From Plakobranchus ocellatus (taxonomy: Eukaryota; Mollusca; Gastropoda; Plakobranchidae), in assembly GCA_019648995.1 (NCBI GenBank), contig BLXT01000825.1, positions 4,289,557 through 4,310,298 of the forward strand: a stretch of DNA of 20,742 bases, in the 5' to 3' direction. The translations under genes and the position numbers were made by a program. Under the pieces are notes generated by a model. The model was not told the DNA's origin and did not search any database. It saw only the letters and a list, made by a program, of their open reading frames with translations. This document shows, in pieces, positions 11,101-17,300 of this stretch; position 1 is the first letter of the stretch, and every line of letters starts with the position of its first letter.

Positions 11101-11345
11101 ATTGATTCATGTTGTGTGTGTTGTTTTATCATTTTTAAAACATCAACAGAGTGAAAAAACAAAACTAACAGATATTACTTGCATATTTCACGACTCTTGT
11201 AAATAAATGCAAAAATATTTGCTATCAAATTGCAGACTTAGCATCTTTTGAAGGAGCAGAAAGCAGAGTGAGTACACTGGTGACTGCTGCAACCAACACT
11301 GACAACCTTTGTAGAATGGACCCTGCATGGCACCCATGGTTATAG
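60..11345 (+). CDS. TRRAP: TRRAP/Tra1 homologue, 3' part of gene (14 exons, 681 C-terminal residues)
   Basis: TRRAP is a very large nuclear PIKK-family pseudokinase. It has no kinase activity and acts as the transcription-activator docking scaffold of SAGA and NuA4/TIP60 acetyltransferase complexes. Coding exons are 60-284, 1341-1567, 2243-2342, 4605-4812, 5145-5234, 5548-5641, 6302-6409, 6770-6877, 7309-7425, 7654-7869, 8087-8228, 9590-9786, 10540-10645 and 11236-11345. Every intron is GT-AG and all phases match. Counting from the first complete codon: Ser/Thr-rich linker about 1-95, end of FAT region about 115-185, FRB-like region about 190-310, pseudokinase about 317-645, FATC about 649-681. 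Diagnostic stretches are TPHTLNFVKKL, QATAQDPVFQK, RFMPRVEIVQKHNTAARRL, ASHQVLRDILKEVQ, LDANRPVPFRLTPN and the C-terminal NLCRMDPAWHPWL. Family members are about 3,800 residues long, so the upstream four fifths are outside the window. The GDRHxxN and DFG motifs of active PIKKs are absent, as expected. The family call is very secure; individual splice sites are predicted by reading frame and homology. Confidence 0.97.
285..1340 (+). other. TRRAP intron 1
   Basis: AT-rich, with many T and A runs. No second gene or clear repeat seen. The 3' end lacks a pyrimidine tract. Confidence 0.8.
1341..1567 (+). CDS. TRRAP: TRRAP exon b: end of linker and start of conserved block
   Basis: The exon enters in phase 1, completing a Gly codon (G|GA), and leaves in phase 0 at cag|gtaaga. 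The first half continues the Thr/Ser/Ala-rich linker. The second half is conserved TRRAP sequence (PEPMWRCSKIMSIQREAHPT then LTTLEGIVEQ). The acceptor (tatgggacag) lacks a pyrimidine tract and is followed at once by GAG and CAG, so alternative acceptors 3 or 6 bases downstream are possible. Confidence 0.85.
1833..1868. repeat. Imperfect hairpin in intron 2
   Basis: AAGCCCAG (1833-1840) can pair with CTGGGGCTT (1860-1868, one bulged base), enclosing a second short stem GACC/GGTC (1843-1846 with 1851-1854) around AGGA. It may be a fragment of an old repeat or a structured RNA element. No family recognised. Confidence 0.4.
2148..2183. repeat. TA dinucleotide microsatellite
   Basis: A nearly pure alternating TA tract, interrupted by single G and T changes, 60-95 bases upstream of the exon c acceptor. 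Confidence 0.9.
2243..2342 (+). CDS. TRRAP: TRRAP exon c
   Basis: The acceptor tttttctctcag is strong; the donor is cag|gtattt. The exon enters in phase 0 and leaves in phase 1. It encodes MVWFRENWYEEVLRQLRQG and the following LDKCYGVAFENRAA, a highly conserved helical segment near the end of the FAT region. The ATG at its first position is internal, not a translation start. Confidence 0.95.
2343..4604 (+). other. TRRAP intron 3
   Basis: The longest intron here (2,262 bases). It holds a tRNA-derived SINE candidate (about 3165-3290), a palindrome GTAGATCTAC at 2827-2836, and a less AT-rich stretch near 3640-3830 of unknown origin. Short open frames within it have no family resemblance. Confidence 0.85.
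3165..3290 (+). mobile_element. Candidate tRNA-derived SINE fragment
   Basis: Positions 3176-3186 (TGGCGCAATGG) match the A box of the RNA polymerase III internal promoter, and 3234-3244 (TGTTCAAAGCC) match the B box except for the first base. They are 47 bases apart, within the usual tRNA range. The T-arm does not pair, so it is not a working tRNA gene. An A run follows at 3279-3287. Exact ends and family are unknown. Confidence 0.45.
4605..4812 (+). CDS. TRRAP: TRRAP exon d: FRB-like region
   Basis: The acceptor is ttttttgttatcag and the donor is cag|gtaagt. The exon enters in phase 1 and leaves in phase 2. It encodes VAEATITPHTLNFVKKLVST and later LAKRAQATAQDPVFQKMKSQ, both hallmark TRRAP segments between FAT and kinase. 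The open frame extends upstream into the intron by chance, but conservation starts at the acceptor. Confidence 0.96.
4813..5144 (+). other. TRRAP intron 4
   Basis: AT-rich; nothing beyond the splice signals seen. Confidence 0.85.
5145..5234 (+). CDS. TRRAP: TRRAP exon e
   Basis: The acceptor is tttttcctctcag; the donor is caaa|gtgagt. Phase is 2 at both ends. It encodes the conserved helix KLHNLINKLKKWIKILEAKT preceding the kinase lobe. Too short to stand out as an open frame; found by its splice sites and its match to the family. Confidence 0.95.
5235..5547 (+). other. TRRAP intron 5
   Basis: AT-rich, with A runs and an AATGAATGAATTT/ATGAATGAATG short motif near 5434-5510. Nothing else seen. 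Confidence 0.85.
5548..5641 (+). CDS. TRRAP: TRRAP exon f
   Basis: The acceptor is tttttattacag and the donor is aag|gtagat. The exon enters in phase 2 (completing a Lys) and leaves in phase 0. It encodes SFLIEEKCSVLSNFTANTAE followed by IEMPGEFLLPK, a conserved block just before the pseudokinase N-lobe. Confidence 0.95.
5642..6301 (+). other. TRRAP intron 6
   Basis: AT-rich; no gene or clear repeat seen. Confidence 0.85.
6302..6409 (+). CDS. TRRAP: TRRAP exon g: start of pseudokinase N-lobe
   Basis: The acceptor is tcttttctcag and the donor is aag|gtgtgt; 36 whole codons. It encodes HNHYYVRIARFMPRVEIVQK and the following HNTAARRLFIRGQNGK. This is the first part of the PI3K-like fold, with the IRGxNGK segment standing where the N-lobe begins in TRRAP. 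Confidence 0.97.
6410..6769 (+). other. TRRAP intron 7
   Basis: AT-rich; no further feature seen. Confidence 0.85.
6770..6877 (+). CDS. TRRAP: TRRAP exon h: pseudokinase N-lobe
   Basis: The acceptor is aatatgcag and the donor is aag|gtattt; 36 whole codons. It encodes EYPYLIVNDGCLIESRREER and then TLQLLRMLNQFL. The segment matches the YPYL...ESRREER pattern of TRRAP, at the position where active PIKKs keep ATP-contacting N-lobe residues. Confidence 0.97.
6878..7308 (+). other. TRRAP intron 8
   Basis: AT-rich; no further feature seen. Confidence 0.85.
7309..7425 (+). CDS. TRRAP: TRRAP exon i: pseudokinase
   Basis: The acceptor is gtgccttgcag and the donor is cag|gtaaaa; 39 whole codons. It encodes ETSRRLLYFTVPRVLSVSPQ followed by LRLIEDNPASISLSDIYKQ. 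The FTVPRV and RLIEDNP segments are conserved in TRRAP. Confidence 0.97.
7654..7869 (+). CDS. TRRAP: TRRAP exon j: pseudokinase core
   Basis: The acceptor is aacatttcttcag and the donor is aca|gtaagt; 72 whole codons. This is the longest single conserved block in the kinase part: RGIEHDAPIARYYERLATVQ, ASHQVLRDILKEVQ, NMVPRGLLKEWAL and ATDYWTFRK. All are distinctive of TRRAP/Tra1 rather than of the active PIKKs (ATM, ATR, mTOR, DNA-PK, SMG1). Confidence 0.98.
8087..8228 (+). CDS. TRRAP: TRRAP exon k: degenerate catalytic region
   Basis: The acceptor is cctttttttttag and the donor is cag|gtaaaa. The exon enters in phase 0 and leaves in phase 1. It encodes TIQLALMGLAEFVFHLTRMN, then PNQMYLHQDCGYLSIS and FFKFDVDDQSG. 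In active PIKKs this place holds GDRHxxN and DFG; here MNPNQM and FKFDVDD stand in their place. This is consistent with a pseudokinase. Confidence 0.97.
8229..9589 (+). other. TRRAP intron 11
   Basis: The second longest intron (1,361 bases). It separates the degenerate catalytic exon k from exon l. It includes a less AT-rich island at about 8640-8910 that probably derives from a mobile element, followed by anonymous sequence. Several 60-90 codon open frames inside it show no recognisable domain. Confidence 0.8.
8640..8910. mobile_element. Possible old mobile-element fragment in intron 11
   Basis: Base composition is clearly richer in G and C than the surrounding intron (for example tcatgctggcggtcattt and ctggcctggctgacagtcac). 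A - strand frame reads GDKSLRELKEAHHMELASHN, with amino-acid use resembling real coding sequence, but I recognise no family. No terminal repeats or target duplication were found. Confidence 0.25.
9590..9786 (+). CDS. TRRAP: TRRAP exon l: pseudokinase C-lobe
   Basis: The acceptor is tttcaacttag and the donor is aag|gtaaga. The exon enters in phase 1 (completing Gly) and leaves in phase 0. It encodes DLDANRPVPFRLTPNIAEFL, then TGVIGPLTASMVASARC and LRDEYITWHKK. PVPFRLTxN is the segment following the activation loop that PIKKs share. Confidence 0.98.
9787..10539 (+). other. TRRAP intron 12
   Basis: AT-rich, with a short CA-rich patch near 9928-9952. No gene seen. Confidence 0.85.
10540..10645 (+). 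CDS. TRRAP: TRRAP exon m: variable linker and last C-lobe helix
   Basis: The acceptor is tttctctttgtcag and the donor is caaa|gtaaat. The exon enters in phase 0 and leaves in phase 1. It encodes KMEEASPLVEPTDMEGEQLV and then TLVNKAVAAITTRVQ. The first half is the variable acidic linker; the second half is the conserved helix ahead of FATC. Without removal of the next intron the frame would end at 10735-10737. Confidence 0.95.
10646..11235 (+). other. TRRAP intron 13
   Basis: AT-rich, starting with a CT-rich run (about 10663-10690). The acceptor region is A/T mixed rather than pyrimidine-rich. No other feature seen. Confidence 0.85.
11236..11345 (+). CDS. TRRAP: TRRAP last exon n: FATC domain and stop
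   Basis: The acceptor is tcaaattgcag, with little pyrimidine tract; it completes an Asn codon (A|AC). It encodes LASFEGAESRVSTLVTAATN and TDNLCRMDPAWHPWL, then TAG at 11343-11345. The C-terminal MDPAWHPWL is the signature ending of TRRAP/Tra1 FATC and fixes the 3' end of the coding region. Confidence 0.98.
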
Positions 11346-12055
11346 GAGAGTTTAATGCAGCTCTTGAACTTTTTTAAAATCTCATTTGTAAGAATTTTAG
11401 GGTAAAATTATTTGTAACGTTTGATAATTGAGATTTTATGATTTTTGTTTTTAAATCAGGGAGCTCTTTTTTTTTTCTTTTTTTTAACCATAATTTTTTT
11501 TTTTTATTTGCTTCAATGGATCATTTATTGTCATTGGTTTCTTTTTGTAATTTTGAATCATCATAAAAGCTTTTATTTTGTAACTTTTTTTATTTTGATT
11601 TCTCATTGTCTCCATAAATTGTATCACATCTGAATTTTTTAAATTTTTTTTCTTACTTAAAAAATATTGTCCCCTGTTTTGTCTGTAAACTTTTATATCT
11701 TTTTAAAACTCCATATGTATTTTGTGTTAAAATGTGTTTATACCAATTTCCATTTGTTTTGTTTTTGAATCATGATAGTTAATGTATGCTTAAAGCTAGA
11801 TGAGTTTTTTATTTGATTTTTTTTTCAGTGTTCCATAGATTGCATGTATCATAATAAGTGGTTTTTTTTTTCTTTTTTTAATGTGCAACATCAAAAAAGT
11901 AACCACTCCTATTTTGAGGTATACAATGCTAAATCAATGCTTTGACTTTTTAATCTTGTCTATTCTAAAAAAAAAATTTTTTCAAGTTAAAAACTTTTTT
12001 TAGTAACAAATTTTTTGGGATCAATATCTGAATGTAGTTCTCATTCAAGGGTATG

Positions 12056-12107
12056 TAGAGAGGGAGAGAAAGAAAGAGAGTCAGACAGTGTGTGTGAGTG
12101 TGTGCAG
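12056..12107. repeat. Compound GA / GT simple repeat
   Basis: A GA-rich run (agggagagaaagaaagagag) followed by a GT-rich run (gtgtgtgagtgtgtg) inside the probable 3' UTR. On the transcript it would be a purine-rich then GU-rich element. Confidence 0.8.
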
Positions 12108-12788
12108 TGCTGTAATCTGGCTGCAGCATTTTAGAAAGTACTTTTTGAATTGCAAAATTTGCCTCTCATACTTTAGAAATTTAATTTTGCAGAACTATGT
12201 CCAATAATCAAGACCTAGGTCTAATCTTATCCTGAATTTACATTTAAATCTTATTTTATATCTAGTAGGCTACTTATCTCTTGGTTGCCTGATGGCCGTT
12301 TTTTTATTCTTACATTTTCATTTTATATCTACACATGATAAGTATAACTACCACCACATTTGTTGTAGAAAATAAGTGTAAAGAGTATTAAAACAATTAA
12401 AAAACAAACAAACTTAAAACATGTGTTTGTGGCTGAAAATATCCCAGTGTCAATCTTTAGATATGCGTACGTGCCCCCCTCCTCCCCCCCTTTTTTTTTT
12501 CATATAATTTTTTTCTGCGGATCTGTAGATTATCAAGGACTGTTGACACTTAAGATTGTGGCTGCATTGCATTATACATTTCATGTTTATCGGTATAAAA
12601 TGCAGCTGAATGGCAGGTTTTCATTCATATATAACATTGTTTGAAATGTGGTATTCAAACTTTTTTTTTTTTTCTTAACTATGCATTTTATAAAAATACG
12701 AAGTCCAAAATTTTGAAAACAACATGTATGTAAAATATGATTGTGTTCAGTGTTTGCCATTAATTGAAAAATGTTGATTCTAATTATA

Positions 12789-12794
12789 AATAAA
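12789..12794 (+). terminator. Candidate polyadenylation signal AATAAA
   Basis: First canonical AATAAA after the TRRAP stop codon. It is followed within 40 bases by a T/GT-rich stretch (tctgttttgtatttctg), the usual arrangement for a cleavage site at about 12805-12820. Confidence 0.6.
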
Positions 12795-12952
12795 GTATTT
12801 TTTTGACACAAAAATCTGTTTTGTATTTCTGACTCAGGTGAATCCAACAGTATGTTGCCCTCACTTAATACATAATTATATAATATATGTCAAAGCAATA
12901 TATTGATACACTCACTTTTCATTATTCAAACATTTTTTCCTTTTTGAGGCAT

Positions 12953-12958
12953 AATAAA
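12953..12958 (+). terminator. Second candidate polyadenylation signal AATAAA
   Basis: A second AATAAA 164 bases further on, followed by tgtaaaatgttg and a T-rich stretch. It could serve as a distal alternative end for TRRAP. Confidence 0.3.
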
Positions 12959-13157
12959 TCTGTAAAATGTTGACTGGCTTTTCTTGTCAAGAATTGTAAA
13001 TCTCATTTTCTTATAATATTGTTTAAGGTTCCCAAACATTTCTTGGATAACTGTTTAAAAGACGAAGCAGTTGACCACAGCTTAACCAAAAACGGCCAAA
13101 TTTAAAAGAAATTGAATAGCCTTCCAATTTTCCTCTTATTCTTTCCTACTGAACATG

Positions 13158-13232
13158 TGGTAAACCGAAAGCAGTGGTTGACTTACTATCGCTAAAGCGA
13201 AATAAGAACACCGGGGAAAGCCTGGTCTACCA
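13158..13232. other. 75-nt segment able to fold with a closing stem
   Basis: TGGTAAACC (13158-13166) can pair with GGTCTACCA (13224-13232) over nine positions with one A-C mismatch. This encloses a perfect five-base hairpin TCGCT-AA-AGCGA (13189-13200). An A-rich run follows at 13233-13250, as in retroposed small RNAs. It matches no RNA family that I know. Confidence 0.25.
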
Positions 13233-13602
13233 ACAAACAAAAAAAAATAATTATTTTGGCACCCCTGGCCCTTCCCTTTCTTTCTTGCACTACTCCATGC
13301 AAATACTTTTACCATACCTCGGACTACAGCAGGCCAGGCCCAATGTCTGGCTAGGTCTAGGTCGACTGCACACACCCACCCTTCCCTTCTCTACCACCAC
13401 TGTTACGCAGCGAGACTGTGACAGACATCTCCCTGCAGGTGTAAATTCCGTAAGCAGCAGAGCTAAGCAAACACTTGCATCACAGCTGGTAATAAAGCCA
13501 TCTCTCTTATTGAGGACGTCAGTACCGCAAAACTTAAGCGATAATCAAACTGAAAAAAAAGTGGAGGATTTCAAGGCAAACAACTTTCTTTGGCGATGTT
13601 GA
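13174..13602 (+). CDS. Unrecognised 142-codon open frame (doubtful)
   Basis: The longest open frame in the window outside TRRAP and the low-complexity island. It starts at an ATG, and the predicted product begins MVDLLSLKRNKNTGESLVYQ. It has no signal peptide, membrane segment or domain that I recognise, and a run of AAA codons in the middle comes from an A tract. It may be a chance frame in a less AT-rich stretch, part of an exon, or a degraded repeat. No function is proposed. Confidence 0.12.
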   Translation: MVDLLSLKRNKNTGESLVYQQTKKNNYFGTPGPSLSFLHYSMQILLPYLGLQQARPNVWLGLGRLHTPTLPFSTTTVTQRDCDRHLPAGVNSVSSRAKQTLASQLVIKPSLLLRTSVPQNLSDNQTEKKVEDFKANNFLWRC

Positions 13603-13700
13603 AATTGTGAAAGCTCTATCATTCTAGATCGTTAACAGGCGCAAAAACTCATAACTGAAAGGAAAAAAAATAGGAGATAGGGAGAAGGATAAAAGAGAGA

Positions 13701-14339
13701 GATGCCTGGGTAGACGTGTGCATGTCACATTGTGATGTGATGATGGGTGGGAAAATGGATTGGTTTAATTTAATAATGCAGGAGCCCTTTGTTAATCTTA
13801 CTATGAGAAAGGAAATGCTGGCCTTGGCTAGTGAAGGCCATTCTTTTCTTTACTGATCCCCTGTTATTTTCAACCAAATACAGACCTATTATAGGACAGT
13901 TCTGGTTTTCACAAGAATAAAAATGTGATATCTACAAGTTAAAAATTTAGTATGCCGGTCGCTTTCCAACCTAAGAGTGGAACCTAAAGTAAAGGCCATA
14001 CTAGCATTATTGTTAAGCAATAATAGGCATACCTATTGCAATCCCTCCAAATATGGTTTTGAAAATAAGAGAAATTGTGTGAACAAAAAAAATTTCCACG
14101 TTTTTCAACCTTGTAACTACAGAGCAGCCTTGGCGATATTGTAACAAAAGGGAATTATTGCCATGTGAAGTTTTGTAAAGCTTTTTTAAAGTCGTTTAAC
14201 TCGTTAATACATGATATTTGTACTACTGAGATTCAGTGGTCGAGTGTGACTTTTAGCATGCAAATTTACATAGCAGAAGAATGGTAAAGTGTCCCTAGCC
14301 ACAATTAAATCAAATTAAGATGATCATTGAATTGAAAAT
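13701..14339. other. Intergenic DNA with short inverted repeats
   Basis: No gene seen. It includes a seven-base perfect stem TGGCCTT/AAGGCCA (13819-13825 with 13834-13840) and an ATTATTG/CAATAAT stem (14006-14012 with 14018-14024). Both are small enough to arise by chance in AT-rich sequence. Confidence 0.6.
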
Positions 14340-14640
14340 GATAAACACCAAGAGCAGAGAGAGACGGGGAGGGGAATGGAGGAGAGTGAATAGTGAAGAA
14401 AGGTCAGTGGAGAGAAGAAATAGTGAACATCTAAGGTGTCTAACTGTAAAAGCGTCAATAAAAAAATGCCCGTGATGATTAGACAGAAGTGAGAAATTGT
14501 GAGTGTTTGTGTGTGCCAGTTTGGTAGATGGAGAAAGTGTGTGACAACAAAGAGAGAAAGGGGAGGGGGTGTGAAGGACAGAGTGAAGAGAGCAACGAAC
14601 TGAGACATAAAATTAGATAGATAGGAAAGCGAAATACGGA
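14340..14640 (+). repeat. Purine-rich (GA) low-complexity tract
   Basis: The + strand is mostly A and G (for example gagagagacggggagggg and gagagaaaggggaggggg). Long - strand open frames over it encode Ser/Leu/Pro/His low-complexity peptides and are a by-product of composition. Confidence 0.75.
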
Positions 14641-14969
14641 TAACTTTCCCTGTCTTTTTTTTTTACTGTCATAACCAGTTTTACATATCTGTAAACGGAG
14701 CATTTTCTCCCCGTGATAATGAAAGTTTGTAATCTGCATCAAATGTCAATATTTGGAATTAATCAAACTTGATGAAGAAACTTTTTTATTTAAAACAAAC
14801 ACAACGCACGCGTTGATAACTTGTAGTGTAAAGATTTAGATCTAGGTCTGGTTTGGGTGTGGCGGTGATCTTTATGATGACCATGATGATGATGATGATG
14901 ATGGCTATTGGTAGTATTGGAGCTGCTGCTGACGATGATGATGCTGATGGTAGATGGTGGTGTAAACTT
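14641..14969. repeat. Diverged tandem duplication, copy 1
   Basis: Shared landmarks with copy 2, in order: a T-rich ctttttt-actgtc run, ataaccagtt (14671), ggagca-tttctcc, tgataatgaaagt (14714), tgatcaaac/aatcaaac-tggatgaagaa, ttgataa-ttg, and a GAT/ATG microsatellite at the end (14875-14955). The offset to copy 2 is about 324-330 bases. Confidence 0.75.
14875..14955. repeat. ATG/GAT trinucleotide microsatellite
   Basis: Runs of GAT on the + strand (ATGATGATGATGATGATG near 14883-14902, then gacgatgatgatgctgatgg), the 3' part of duplication copy 1. The - strand encodes poly-His or poly-Ile, which explains the short frames there. Confidence 0.85.
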
Positions 14970-15215
14970 TTCTTGTCCTTTTTGACTGTCAATGTGTGTC
15001 ATAACCAGTTACATTAAAATGGAGCACTTTCTCCACATGATAATGAAAGTAAATAATTCTGAATCGAATGATGTCAAGGCTCGGACCTGATCAAACTGGA
15101 TGAAGAAGCTATAAAAACAAGAGGAAACCGTTTACAACAAAAAAACATAGCACCTGTGTTGATAGTAATTGGTATGGGGTGCAGATATACGTCTAGTCGG
15201 TGTGGTGATGATGAT
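14970..15215. repeat. Diverged tandem duplication, copy 2
   Basis: Repeats the landmarks of copy 1: ctttttgactgtc, ataaccagtt (15001), ggagcactttctcc, tgataatgaaagt (15038), tgatcaaactggatgaagaa, gttgata and then GAT repeats. Small insertions, deletions and substitutions show that the duplication is not recent. Confidence 0.75.
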
Positions 15216-15391
15216 GATAGTGATAATGGATAGTGCACACTAGAACTAGTGGTGATGATGCAGCTGCTGCTGATAATAATAATGATAAGGCTGATGGATG
15301 GTGGTGATGCTGATGCTGATGATGGCTAAGTAATTGGTGGTGTTTCGGTAACGATGATGAATATGATGACCGCGAAGGTAGAAATGGAGGG
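15200..15391. repeat. GAT/GGT-rich imperfect microsatellite
   Basis: A degenerate mixture of GAT, GGT and GCT triplets (tgatgatgatgatagtgat, gctgatgctgatgatgg) between duplication copy 2 and the 86-bp array. It is probably the material from which that array grew. Confidence 0.75.
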
Positions 15392-15750
15392 GACAGTGGT
15401 GTTGGCGACGGTAGTGGAGAAGGAGATGATAGAGATAGTACCAATGATACTGATGATAAGATGTGATAAATGATGGTGACAGTGGTGATGGCGACGGTAG
15501 TGGAGAAGGAGATGATAGAGATAGTACCATTGATACTGATGATAAGATGTGATAAATGATGGTGACAGTGGTGTTGGCGACGGTAGTGGAGAAGGAGATG
15601 ATAGAGATAGTGCCAATGATACTGATGATAAGATATGATAAATGATGGTGACAGTGGTGTTGGCGATGGTAGTGGAGAAGGAGATGATAGAGATAGTGCC
15701 AATGATACTGATGATAAGATGTGATAAATGATGGTGACAGTGGTGATGGC
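15392..15750. repeat. 86-bp minisatellite, four full copies plus a partial one
   Basis: Copies start at 15392, 15478, 15564 and 15650 with gacagtggtg, and a 15-base partial copy starts at 15736. The spacing is exactly 86 each time. Any two full copies differ by at most four substitutions, and copies 3 and 4 by two. One unit (15478-15563) has 30 G and 6 C on the + strand. Because 86 is not a multiple of three and each unit is stop-free in the reverse direction, all three - strand frames stay open and each reads the same three peptides in rotation. These frames (169, 96 and 94 codons) are not believed to be genes. Confidence 0.95.
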
Positions 15751-15830
15751 AGTCTAGTAGTGTGGTGAGGATGACGTTGGCATCATAATGATAGTGGTGA
15801 TAGTGACGATGGTGATGATTTAGACATCGA
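15751..15830. repeat. GAT/GTG-rich tail of the repeat island
   Basis: A degenerate triplet-rich sequence (gatagtggtgatagtgacga) following the 86-bp array. No gene. Confidence 0.6.
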
Positions 15831-16200
15831 AATTAGACTGCTTCTCTACTACTTAACCTATAATCTAGTTTATACGTCTAGATCTAGATATGTCTTTATA
15901 AGACATTTTTCATTTTTTTACAAGCTTGAAATTAATCATGATCACATATATAATAGAGCTACATGTATATCTATATCTAAGCCTTACAGTGGAGAGGGAA
16001 CTCACTATTTGTATAACTATCATCAAACTATTAAGTTTAAAGAAATTGATAGACTCTAGATCTGGATATAAACTATGATACAATTTAACAAAGGCCCAGC
16101 AGAACTCACACAAGTCTAGATCTAGACTAGCCCATAGAGCTAGGCATATAGGAGGTTCTACAAACAATCATGTCTAATTAACTTTACACAATCTTCATTT
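15831..16200. repeat. Cluster of TCTAGATCTAGA-type palindromes
   Basis: TCTAGATCTAGA at 15877-15888, TCTAGATCT at 16055-16063 and a 16-base perfect palindrome AGTCTAGATCTAGACT at 16113-16128. An 85-codon - strand frame (15910-16167) overlaps but resembles no protein and is probably chance. Confidence 0.6.
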
Positions 16201-17300
16201 CACTGTCTGTAAGTTTGTAATCTGTCTGGACGTTGTCTTTTCATTCTTTCACTTTCGTAACTACCAATTCAAACCTTTCAAGTGTAAGTGAATGCAGGTT
16301 CTTTCAATCTAAAACAAGTATAAATACTATTACTAAGTAAGTTGATGCTGCATATACATGTATGTATGGTCAAAAACTTTGATTAATGCACAAATATTGG
16401 TTTTAAAAACACAAAACGCTGTGACATTGCAAGAGGAAAACTGAACAAGCCACCATTTTCGTCTGTAAAGAAAAGTGTAAACAATGTGAACCACATAAAA
16501 TACGGTGAGGGCTTGGCCTTTGCTAGCAGGCTTAGAAACTCACTCGTGCACATACTTTCTTATAGTTATAGTAGTCCTTGGCACTATGCTTAAACCAAAA
16601 TAGAAATCATACACCCTAGAATTTCATTTAAATGTGTTCCATTGTAGTTTGGGTGGTAGATATTGAAAAGAAAAAAAAAAGTAGAAAGTGAGAAATTATA
16701 CTTATACATGTATATGCATACATGCATTATGCATCAATAAGAAGATTGGTCCTACTGGTACGCAAAAATAAAATGAGATAGACTCATAATGAGCAAGAGA
16801 TGCTAAAAAAAATTGAACACATATTTCACATTCTAATCTGTCATACAAGAGTAAGAGTGAGAGTTTTTTTTGCCAAAGGTAGTGTGAAATTGTCTTTCTG
16901 CACGCTGCTCATTTTTATTTGTGAAAACAGAGGAGAAGAGAACATAAGCTATTCAATGTGAAAAAAAATGTGGCTTAATAATGCCTGGAAGATGTCACAG
17001 CCTGGATGTCCCTTTTTTGCATTGTCATGATTATTCAATTGCTGCATAGGCCTACACCGAGCTGCGTACTTGAAAACCTTATAGGTGGCTATTCAGAGGC
17101 GTCTGCACATCTTGTATACACAACCGCATGTAGTGGGCAACTTTTCTTGTCACTCTATGCTCAGCTAAATCATAAATGATTAATCACAGAGGTACCTACA
17201 AAACAGATCTTCAGTAGAAACAGCACACGCAACAACAATAACAAAAAAAAAAAATGAATGAACAGAAACATAACATTTGAAGAGTCAAAAATATTTAAAA
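16200..17300. other. Intergenic DNA, no gene recognised
   Basis: AT-rich, with scattered A runs. No open frame, tRNA or clear repeat that I can support. Confidence 0.6.

Larger units (their letters stand above)
11346..12815 (+). other. TRRAP: Likely 3' UTR of TRRAP
   Basis: AT- and T-rich sequence without a plausible open frame runs from the stop codon to the first canonical AATAAA found after it (12789). It contains several long T tracts (for example 11467-11505), a compound GA/GT repeat at 12056-12107 and a 12-base perfect palindrome at 12211-12222. The end at about 12815 is an estimate from the distance to the polyadenylation signal; a shorter isoform using a variant signal (ATTAAA near 12388) is possible. 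Confidence 0.6.
13040..13700. other. CpG-richer stretch downstream of TRRAP
   Basis: CpG dinucleotides are far denser here than in flanking DNA, for example in accgaaag, atcgctaaagcgaaa, acaccgggg, ctcggac, gtcgac, acgcagcgag, gacgtcagtaccgc and ggcgcaaaa. A CRE-like TGACGTCC (- strand, in gaggacgtcagt) lies near 13513-13521. It could be a promoter or first exon of another gene, or a repeat. No TATA box or initiator can be assigned with confidence. Confidence 0.3.

Noticed and set aside
14324..14742. Two - strand frames of 94 and 87 codons rich in Leu, Ser and Pro
   Set aside because: The opposite strand of a purine-rich tract; low-complexity translation only.
15193..15702. Long - strand open frames (169, 96 and 94 codons) rich in Ser, Pro and His
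   Set aside because: They are produced by the 86-bp and GAT repeats; the same peptides appear in all three frames, and there is no gene context.
15300..15720. CTGATGA motifs suggesting hammerhead ribozyme cores
   Set aside because: CTGATGA is part of the GAT-rich repeat. The required GAAA partner and the three stems are missing.
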